A stretch of 64,000 nt of DNA from positions 1-64,000 of the forward strand of contig NZ_JADPUN010000213.1 in the NCBI RefSeq assembly GCF_015690345.1, read 5' to 3'. Position numbers and translations under genes: made by a program. The notes beneath the pieces are model-generated. The model saw nothing but the letters and a program-made list of their open reading frames with translations, was not told the DNA's origin and made no database searches. Position 1 is the first letter of the stretch. Every line of letters starts with the position of its first letter. Of the stretch, positions 58,064 through 64,000 are shown in pieces. The stretch comes from Plantactinospora alkalitolerans. Its GTDB lineage: Bacteria > Actinomycetota > Actinomycetes > Mycobacteriales > Micromonosporaceae.

Positions 58064-61000
58064 ATGGGCGGTGGGCGGATCCTGGCATCGGGCCGCGATC
58101 TCGGCTCCGGATTCGCCATCGCACCCCGGATCGTCGTCACGGCCCGGCACGTCGTGGCCGACCGAGAACCCGCCGAGCTGACGTACGTCGCCGAGGACGG
58201 GTCGACGACGCGGATCGCCGGACTTCTGCGGCCGGACCGCGAGGTCGACGTGGTGGGACTCGAACTGGCGGGGGAACTGGCCTCCTGCTACCGGTCGGCC
58301 GAGGCGGACGACGGGCACCGCTGGCTCGTCTCGGCGCGACCGAAGGACAACGACCCGGAGCTGACCGGCAGCGTCACGTCCGCGAATCGGCTGATCCGGG
58401 CGCCCGGCGGAGTCGAGACGCCGGTCCTCCAGCTCGCGGTCGACCAGTTCCTCGGCGGCTACCAGGGATATTCCGGCAGCGCCGTGACGTTGGCCGCCGC
58501 CCCCGACGTCGTGATCGGCGTCCTGGTCGAGCAACTGCCCCTCCGGATGAGCCCGGGGTTGGACACCGGGTCGCGTCGTCCGGCCAGCAACGTGCTCTAC
58601 GCCATCCCGATCGTTGCCGTGCTCCGGCATCTTGATCTCGCCGCCGAGGTGACAACCGTACCGGTGCCGTCCCCGACCGCCCCGGCGGCGGCGCAGACCG
58701 GGGACGCGTCCGCGACGGGCTCGCTGGCCGTGCCGGTCGGGCTGCTGCCGCGCGTCGTGCACGGGCGCTCGACCCTGCTGCGCCGGTTACGTGCGGCGGG
58801 CCGTCAGCCAGGCGGGAGATTCGTGGTGCTGGCCGGAATGGGCGGAGTCGGAAAGTCCACCGTCGCGGCGGAGTACGGCGGGCGGACGCGGCGCCCCGGG
58901 CGCCCGGTCTGGTGGATTCCCGCCACCGACCGGTCCCTTCTCGTGGCGGGTGCGGTCCGGATCGCCCGGGAGCTGGGTGCCGACCAGCATGACATCGCGC
59001 TGATCGGCCGGGGTGACGGCGCAGCGGCGGACCGGTTCTGGAGTCTCCTCGACAAGGCGGCCCAGGGTTGGCTTCTCATCCTGGACAACCTCGACGACGT
59101 CGAGCAGCAGGAGGTCGAACACGGCCGCCGGGGCGGATCCGCCGGCCTCGACCACACGGTCGACGGTCGTGGCTGGTTGCGGGGCAGCCGGCGCGGGCTG
59201 GTGCTCGTCACGTCCCGGGACGCCAGCGCGCGGGCGTGGGGAGGTTCCGGCCAGTTGGTGCGGGTCGGGCCGCTGGACGAGGACGACGCCGCGCGGGCGT
59301 TGTTGGACCTGGCCCCAGGTGGGGGAGGGGAGACCGAAGCCGGCGAGCTGGCCCGCCGGCTCGGCTGCCTTCCGCTGGCGCTGCGGGTCGCCGGGACCTA
59401 CCTGGGCTCGGGACTCGCCCGCTGGCCGACCTTCGAGGCGTACCAGGTGGCGCTGGCGGACGCCACCTCGCGAGTACCGGCCACCCTGGCGGCGAGCACC
59501 GGTGCCGACCGGACCACCTCTCCGGTACACACCTGGGACATCAGCCTCGACTCACTGCACCGACGCGGGGTTACCGGTGCCCGGGGCCTGCTCGCGGTGC
59601 TAGCCGTCTTCGCGCCGGCCACTCCGATCCCGCTCGAACTTCTGTCGGCCGAAGGGCTGCGGCCGGTGCTCGGCCAGCCCGACGAGGACACCGGCTCGGG
59701 CGACGACCTGGCCGCCACCGTCGAGTTGACGCTGCACGGGTTGACCCGGCTGGGACTGCTCGACGTGGCACCGAGCCACGAGGACGATCGGCGCCCGGGA
59801 CGGGGCCTGACCGTCCATCCGGTCGTCTCGGACGGCGTACGGGCCGCGCTGACGACGCGGCCCGGTGTCGACGCGGACGCGGCGGTGGTGCAGGCCGTCG
59901 GCGTGGCGGTCGAACTGCTCGCGTCCTACTGCGCCCGCCTCGACCCCGAGGACAACGGGCACTGGCCCCTCTTCGAGGCTGTCGTGCCGCACCTGCGGGG
60001 CCCGTTGCAGGTGCCGGTCGTACTCGGCGCCGCCCAGGTGGAATCCCTGGCCACCGCCGCAGGTCAGGTGGTCAACGCCATGAACTGGGGTGGACGGACA
60101 CATCTCGCGGAGACCCTCGCCCGCGCGATGACGGGGCAGTTCCCGGAGATCCACCGGGATACCGCCGCCGTCCTGACCCTGCGGTACCACCTGGCCTGGG
60201 CGATCGCGATCCGAGGCGGCTGGCGCGAAGCCGCGGGCATCTACCACGAAGTGCTCGACGTCCGGGAGGCCCGGACCGGCACCGACTCCCTGGAGACCGC
60301 TGCCGTACGCCAGAACCTGGCCTGGTGCATGTCGTACCAGGGACGGTGGGCCGAGGCGGAGGCGATCTACCAGGAGGTCCACCGGTTGCGCGATCGGATC
60401 TTGGGGCCGGAGGATCCCCTGACCCTGGCCACCCTGCACCGACTCGGCGAGGCGGCCGGGGCCCAGCAACGGTGGGAGGCCGCAGCGGAGATCTATCGCC
60501 GTGTACTCGAGGCCCGGACCCGGGTCCTGGGACCCGAGCACGCCGCCACGCTGGTGACCAGCCACGAACAGGCCTGGGTGCTGACGAAACTCGGCCGGTC
60601 GGGAGAGGCCGGCGAGATCCTCGACCGGACCTGGGCCGCGCGCAGGGCGACCCTCGGCGACCTGCACCCGAACACGATGGCGACCCGGCACCGGTACGGC
60701 GACGTCGCGGCGGAGCAGGGCCGGTGGTCAGAGGCCGAGCGGATCTACCGTGAGGTGTTGACGTCCCGCCGCCGGGTGCTGGGCGACGGCCACCGGAACA
60801 CGCTGACCACCCTGCACGCCCTCGGCGACGTGTTGCTGGCGCAGGGCCGTTGGCGCGAGGCGCAGCAGACCTACCGCGAGGCGTTCGCCAGGCGCCGCGA
60901 CACCCTCGGGGAGACACATCCGGACACGATCGCCTCCGCGGACCGGCTCGCCGAAGCCGACCTGGCCGCCGGTCGGGCCGGTGCCGGCCGGCGACTGGCG

Positions 61001-61075
61001 GTCCGGCTCCCGCCCTGGTTGCGGCGCCTGCCCGCGATCAGGAACTTCGATCGCGATCGACCGACCGGGCGATGA
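58064..61075 (+). CDS. Trypsin - NB-ARC - TPR protein
   Basis: This is a 1003-residue multidomain STAND protein. A trypsin-like protease (about 1-190) has H29 (TARHVVAD), D62 (VDVVGLEL) and S137 (GYSGSAV) as a full catalytic triad. An NB-ARC/AP-ATPase (about 225-600) has Walker A GMGGVGKST (K264), Walker B LLILDNLDDV and GCLPLALRVAG, the GLPLAL motif. A helical winged segment and six or so TPRs (about 700-960), kinesin-light-chain type, end the protein. The trypsin is N-terminal, the place for an effector in STAND proteins. Binding of a signal by TPRs could release the protease. No signal peptide is seen, so it acts in the cytosol. It follows Trypco1 by seven bases and overlaps the convergent PRTase gene by 38 bases. 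Confidence 0.9.
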   Translation: MGGGRILASGRDLGSGFAIAPRIVVTARHVVADREPAELTYVAEDGSTTRIAGLLRPDREVDVVGLELAGELASCYRSAEADDGHRWLVSARPKDNDPELTGSVTSANRLIRAPGGVETPVLQLAVDQFLGGYQGYSGSAVTLAAAPDVVIGVLVEQLPLRMSPGLDTGSRRPASNVLYAIPIVAVLRHLDLAAEVTTVPVPSPTAPAAAQTGDASATGSLAVPVGLLPRVVHGRSTLLRRLRAAGRQPGGRFVVLAGMGGVGKSTVAAEYGGRTRRPGRPVWWIPATDRSLLVAGAVRIARELGADQHDIALIGRGDGAAADRFWSLLDKAAQGWLLILDNLDDVEQQEVEHGRRGGSAGLDHTVDGRGWLRGSRRGLVLVTSRDASARAWGGSGQLVRVGPLDEDDAARALLDLAPGGGGETEAGELARRLGCLPLALRVAGTYLGSGLARWPTFEAYQVALADATSRVPATLAASTGADRTTSPVHTWDISLDSLHRRGVTGARGLLAVLAVFAPATPIPLELLSAEGLRPVLGQPDEDTGSGDDLAATVELTLHGLTRLGLLDVAPSHEDDRRPGRGLTVHPVVSDGVRAALTTRPGVDADAAVVQAVGVAVELLASYCARLDPEDNGHWPLFEAVVPHLRGPLQVPVVLGAAQVESLATAAGQVVNAMNWGGRTHLAETLARAMTGQFPEIHRDTAAVLTLRYHLAWAIAIRGGWREAAGIYHEVLDVREARTGTDSLETAAVRQNLAWCMSYQGRWAEAEAIYQEVHRLRDRILGPEDPLTLATLHRLGEAAGAQQRWEAAAEIYRRVLEARTRVLGPEHAATLVTSHEQAWVLTKLGRSGEAGEILDRTWAARRATLGDLHPNTMATRHRYGDVAAEQGRWSEAERIYREVLTSRRRVLGDGHRNTLTTLHALGDVLLAQGRWREAQQTYREAFARRRDTLGETHPDTIASADRLAEADLAAGRAGAGRRLAVRLPPWLRRLPAIRNFDRDRPTGR

Positions 61076-62051
61076 CGTCCACGATCCTGGTGTCGTACGG
61101 GACGCCGAAGAATCGGGCGGTCCAGTGCAGGCGGTAGCAGTCGCGGATCAACAGAGCCCGTCCGACCAGCCGCGACAGCAGGTTCCAGAAGGCGATGTTG
61201 ACGGCGGCCATCCGTGCCCTCAGCGGAGCCACGACATCGAGGGGCAGCCCGAGCCGCTGGTGCAACAGTCCACTGGAGATCGAGTACGGCACTCCGTACT
61301 GCCGCGACCCGGCGGCCACGACGAGCGGAACCCCGCCACCGGGCGAACCCCAGAAAAAGTCGCGTTCGTGTGTCCAGAGCGCGTCGTGCACCTCGACCAT
61401 GGTGTCGACGGGGATCCCCTCGATCTCGAACACCGGTGTGGGATTCAGCAGAACCCGGATCTCGGACACGGCGAGATCCGCCTGACGTAGCCGGCGGACG
61501 AACCCCGCCAGCGAAGCCCCGGTACTGATGCCGTCGTCACAGAGCACCAGCCGCGGCTTCCGGCTGGCGAGATAGTCCAGCCGGAGCGACTCCAGTTGAC
61601 GGTGCAATGGCAGGGCGTGATCGCGGGGCTGACTGGACAGGTTTCCGGTGAAGACGTCTCGCAGCCCCGCGGCGCACCGGGTGACCGAGAAGGCGAAGTC
61701 GGCGTGCGGAAAATAGCTGCCGTTGTCGAGGGTCACCAGGTATTCGTCCTGGCGGCGTCGGCTGCCGGTGAGGTCCCGCAACAGCGGCAGGTCGAGCGCC
61801 TGGGTCGAGACCACCGACGCGTAGCAGTCGACGGCGGCAGCCCGGACGGCGTCAAACACGTGCGCCGTGACCCGGGGGAGCGGGATCTCCATGGATTCGA
61901 TCCAGTGCGGGAAGTCCTGGAGCAGGACGAGACGCTTCGGGTTCTCGGGGGTCGCGTTCTCCAGTGCACTCTCGTCGGTCACGTATACCAGGAAACGGTG
62001 GGAACACCGTTCGAAGAAGGGCCACAGAGATGTCCGGACAAGGCCGTACAC
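61038..62051 (-). CDS. Phosphoribosyltransferase-like protein
   Basis: This is a 337-residue protein. LVLCDDGISTGASLAGF (D172, D173) resembles the PRPP-binding loop of type I phosphoribosyltransferases, which carries two acidic residues and a TG turn. VTLDNGSYFPHADFAFSVTR may be an upstream strand-loop of the same fold. The remainder shows no hood domain of a known purine or pyrimidine enzyme, so the base or partner cannot be named. It may act in a conflict pathway through nucleotides. It starts 18 bases past the WD40 gene and is probably in its operon. The 3' end overlaps the trypsin-STAND gene. The start at 62051 is the longest. Confidence 0.65.
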   Translation of the reverse strand: MYGLVRTSLWPFFERCSHRFLVYVTDESALENATPENPKRLVLLQDFPHWIESMEIPLPRVTAHVFDAVRAAAVDCYASVVSTQALDLPLLRDLTGSRRRQDEYLVTLDNGSYFPHADFAFSVTRCAAGLRDVFTGNLSSQPRDHALPLHRQLESLRLDYLASRKPRLVLCDDGISTGASLAGFVRRLRQADLAVSEIRVLLNPTPVFEIEGIPVDTMVEVHDALWTHERDFFWGSPGGGVPLVVAAGSRQYGVPYSISSGLLHQRLGLPLDVVAPLRARMAAVNIAFWNLLSRLVGRALLIRDCYRLHWTARFFGVPYDTRIVDVIARSVDRDRSS

Positions 62052-62069
62052 CGTGCGCCGGGTGCCCGC

Positions 62070-64000
62070 TCAGCAGGATGGCGCGAACGGGACGCCGGGA
62101 ACGTGCAGTGTCCACTCCGCACGGGTGATGGGCGCGCCCGCCGTGCCGCAGACCCACCCGCTGACCGTTTCCGGCTCCGTCTCCCACAGCCGGACGGTGC
62201 TGTCCGCGCCCGCGCCGATCAGGGTGCGACCGTCGGGGCCGAACATGACCGCGTACACCGGCGCGGCCAGTCGGGTCAGGGTGGCGAGTGCGACCGGTCG
62301 CGTTCGCTCGGACACATCCCAGAGCCGAGCGGTGGCATCGGTGGCCGCCACGGCGAGCAGCCGCCCGTCGGGGCTGAACGCGACAGAGTAGACATGGCTT
62401 GTCGGGCCGCCGATCGGCGACCCCAGCGGGACCGGTCGCCTCGGGTCGGCCAGGTCCCAGAGCCGTACCGTCCGGTCGGCGCTGCCGGCGGCCAGGGTGC
62501 GCCCGTCCGGGCTGAAGCCGATCCCGTAGACGTATCCGGCGAAGCCGGTCAGCGGCGGCCCGAGGGGGCTCGGCCGGGCCGGATCGGTGACGTCCCAGAG
62601 CGTGACGGTGGCGTCGGTGCCGGCGATCGCGAGGGTGCGGCGGTCGGGGCTGAAGGCAACCGACAGCACCAGAGCGGGGCTGTTGCCGTCGATGGTTGCC
62701 AGCCGGCGGGGTCGGCGCGGGTCGGCGACCGACCAGAGGTGCACCCGGGTGTCGTCCCCGCCGGCGGCGAGCGTCGCGCCGTCCGGGCTGAACGCAAGTG
62801 TCTGCACCAGGGCGGTCGGGCCGGTCAGCGACGGCCCGAGCGCCGCCGGCCGTCCTGGATCGGTGAGGTCCCACAGGTGGACCGGGCCGGTACGGGTACC
62901 CACGGCGAGAAGCCGCCCGTCCGGGCTGATCGCCACGGTCCCGGCGAACGGGTCGCGGGCGGACGGGCTGCGCAGCGCGGTTCCGAGTGGAACGGGCCGG
63001 CGCGGGTCGGTGACCCGCCACAGCCGTACCGTCTGGTCCCGGCTGGCCGTGGCCAGGATCGACCGGTGCGGGTCGAGCGCTATGTTGAAGATCGCATCGG
63101 TGGCACCGTGCAGCGTCGGGCCGGGCAGCCGCCATCGCCGGACCATCGCATCGGTGCTGCCGGTCAGGATCGTCTCCGGGTCGGACCCGAAGGCGACGGT
63201 GGTGACCGGGGTCGGGTGTGGCACGGCGGGACCTGGGATGCCGCTGCCGACGTCCCAGGTGTGCAGAGAGTTGTCCGACGCGCCAGCAACCAGGGTGCCG
63301 CCGTCGGGGCTGAACGCCACGGCGTTCACCCAGCTCGACGGCCCGACGAGTGGCGCCCGGCGCGGTACGGGCCGGCGGGGGTCGGTGACGTCCCACAGCC
63401 GTACCGTGCGGTCCTCGCCACCGCTGGCGAGCGTACGGCCGTCCGGGCTGAATGCCACCGCGTAGACCTTGAGCGAGTGGCCGCGCGTGGGGGCGGCCGG
63501 TACGGGCCGGTGGGGACTGGTGACGTCCCACAGCCGTACGGTGCCGTCGGCGCTGCCGGCGGCGAGGGTGCGGCCGTCCGGGCTGAACGTCACGCTGTGC
63601 ACGGCCGCGCCGGGGCCGGTCAGCCGGGTCAGCGGGCGGCTCCGGGCCGGGTCGCTGATGTCCCAGAGCCGGACCGTCCGGTCGGCGCTGCCGGCGGCCA
63701 GGATGCGCCCGTCCGGACTGAACGCCACCGAGTACACGGTGGACTCCGGGCCGGTGATCGGCTTTCCCTGGGGTACTGGCCGCGCCGGGTTGGTGACATC
63801 CCAGCGGTGGATCGAGGCGTCCTCCCCGGCCGCCGCCAACGTGCGCCCGTCGGGGCTGAGTGCCACGGTGAAGACCGCGCCGGTGGGACCGGTCAGCGCC
63901 GGTCCGGTGGATACCGGCACCAGGGCCGGCTCGGGCGCGGACCAGAGCCGTACGGTGCGGTCCAGGCCGCCTGCGGCGAGCAGGCCGGTGCGACGGTCGT
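62070..64000 (-). CDS. Large WD40-repeat protein, 5' part outside the window
   Basis: The reading frame stays open to the window edge, so the gene is incomplete here; the GTG at 63920 is inside a WD40 blade and not a real start. About 14 blades are visible, with endings such as VRLWDVTDPRRPVP and VHLWDLTDPGRPAAL and the linker SPDGRTLAAGS, enough for two seven-bladed propellers. The last 30 residues, including GAPITRAEWTLHVPGVPF, resemble the end of nSTAND/WD40 proteins in which an effector and an NTPase precede the propellers. The missing part may hold these. The next gene is the PRTase-like protein. Confidence 0.88.
   Translation of the reverse strand, partial: DRRTGLLAAGGLDRTVRLWSAPEPALVPVSTGPALTGPTGAVFTVALSPDGRTLAAAGEDASIHRWDVTNPARPVPQGKPITGPESTVYSVAFSPDGRILAAGSADRTVRLWDISDPARSRPLTRLTGPGAAVHSVTFSPDGRTLAAGSADGTVRLWDVTSPHRPVPAAPTRGHSLKVYAVAFSPDGRTLASGGEDRTVRLWDVTDPRRPVPRRAPLVGPSSWVNAVAFSPDGGTLVAGASDNSLHTWDVGSGIPGPAVPHPTPVTTVAFGSDPETILTGSTDAMVRRWRLPGPTLHGATDAIFNIALDPHRSILATASRDQTVRLWRVTDPRRPVPLGTALRSPSARDPFAGTVAISPDGRLLAVGTRTGPVHLWDLTDPGRPAALGPSLTGPTALVQTLAFSPDGATLAAGGDDTRVHLWSVADPRRPRRLATIDGNSPALVLSVAFSPDRRTLAIAGTDATVTLWDVTDPARPSPLGPPLTGFAGYVYGIGFSPDGRTLAAGSADRTVRLWDLADPRRPVPLGSPIGGPTSHVYSVAFSPDGRLLAVAATDATARLWDVSERTRPVALATLTRLAAPVYAVMFGPDGRTLIGAGADSTVRLWETEPETVSGWVCGTAGAPITRAEWTLHVPGVPFAPSC

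Noticed and set aside
62070-64000. Similar repeats at the right edge
   Set aside because: They also encode WD40 blades, here on the minus strand.
1-64000. tRNA, rRNA, prophage integrase or insertion sequence
   Set aside because: No such motif or gene was found on reading both strands. A tRNA scan would settle the tRNA question.

Overview
This is a high-GC, gene-dense stretch of an actinomycete chromosome. I infer a member of the Micromonosporaceae. The basis is the strong GC bias at third codon positions, the many GTG starts, four-base ATGA and GTGA gene overlaps, an XRE/DUF397 pair, ergothioneine genes, TIR/NACHT/WD40 giants, and a palindrome pair at the left edge that resembles repeats I associate with Micromonospora. 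I saw no rRNA, tRNA, CRISPR array, integrase or insertion sequence. The right edge cuts through a WD40 gene.

Layout. 0-2.6 kb: an amidohydrolase and an ArsB/NhaD-type permease on the minus strand. 2.6-8.5 kb: a 1958-residue TIR, degenerate metallophosphoesterase, NACHT, pentapeptide and WD40 protein. 8.6-12.7 kb: a glycosyltransferase, a nucleotide-sugar dehydrogenase and a Ser/Thr kinase. 12.9-17.2 kb: a complete carbohydrate ABC importer operon (lipoprotein, two permeases, ATPase) on the minus strand. 17.3-18.6 kb: an ArsR repressor with a two-domain AHSA1/SRPBCC protein. 18.7-23.2 kb: egtABCD for ergothioneine, closed by a terminator hairpin. 23.3-25.7 kb: a yybP-ykoY-type manganese riboswitch ahead of a GDT1/TMEM165 transporter, then a small acidic protein and nhaA.

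25.8-31.5 kb: an exopolysaccharide and surface segment (Wzz/BY-kinase, GT4, DUF4012 protein, LPXTG protein). 31.5-46.2 kb: mostly housekeeping and accessory enzymes. These include quinone oxidoreductase, pirin, HhH protein, DUF1345, DUF2795, sulfotransferase, a TetR-membrane protein pair, a CoA transferase, GT2, a sulfite-oxidase-like/reductase/DUF6510 trio, MFS, SpoU and a methyltransferase. 46.3-52.7 kb: a DUF4132 protein, a PadR/HAAS membrane pair, and a TetR/SDR/LLM group whose LLM member lacks part of its core. 52.7-55.9 kb: a secreted three-repeat protein and a divergent small-gene and XRE-DUF397 cluster.

56-64 kb is the most interesting part. It holds a two-TM protein with a cytosolic effector-like domain, a Trypco1 protein, and a trypsin-NB-ARC-TPR protein on the plus strand. 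A phosphoribosyltransferase-like protein and a large WD40 protein converge on them from the minus strand. This looks like an NTPase-regulated, protease-linked conflict (immunity or self-recognition) island. The TIR/NACHT giant at the left is a second, independent candidate of the same broad class. Functions there are inferred from domain architecture only.
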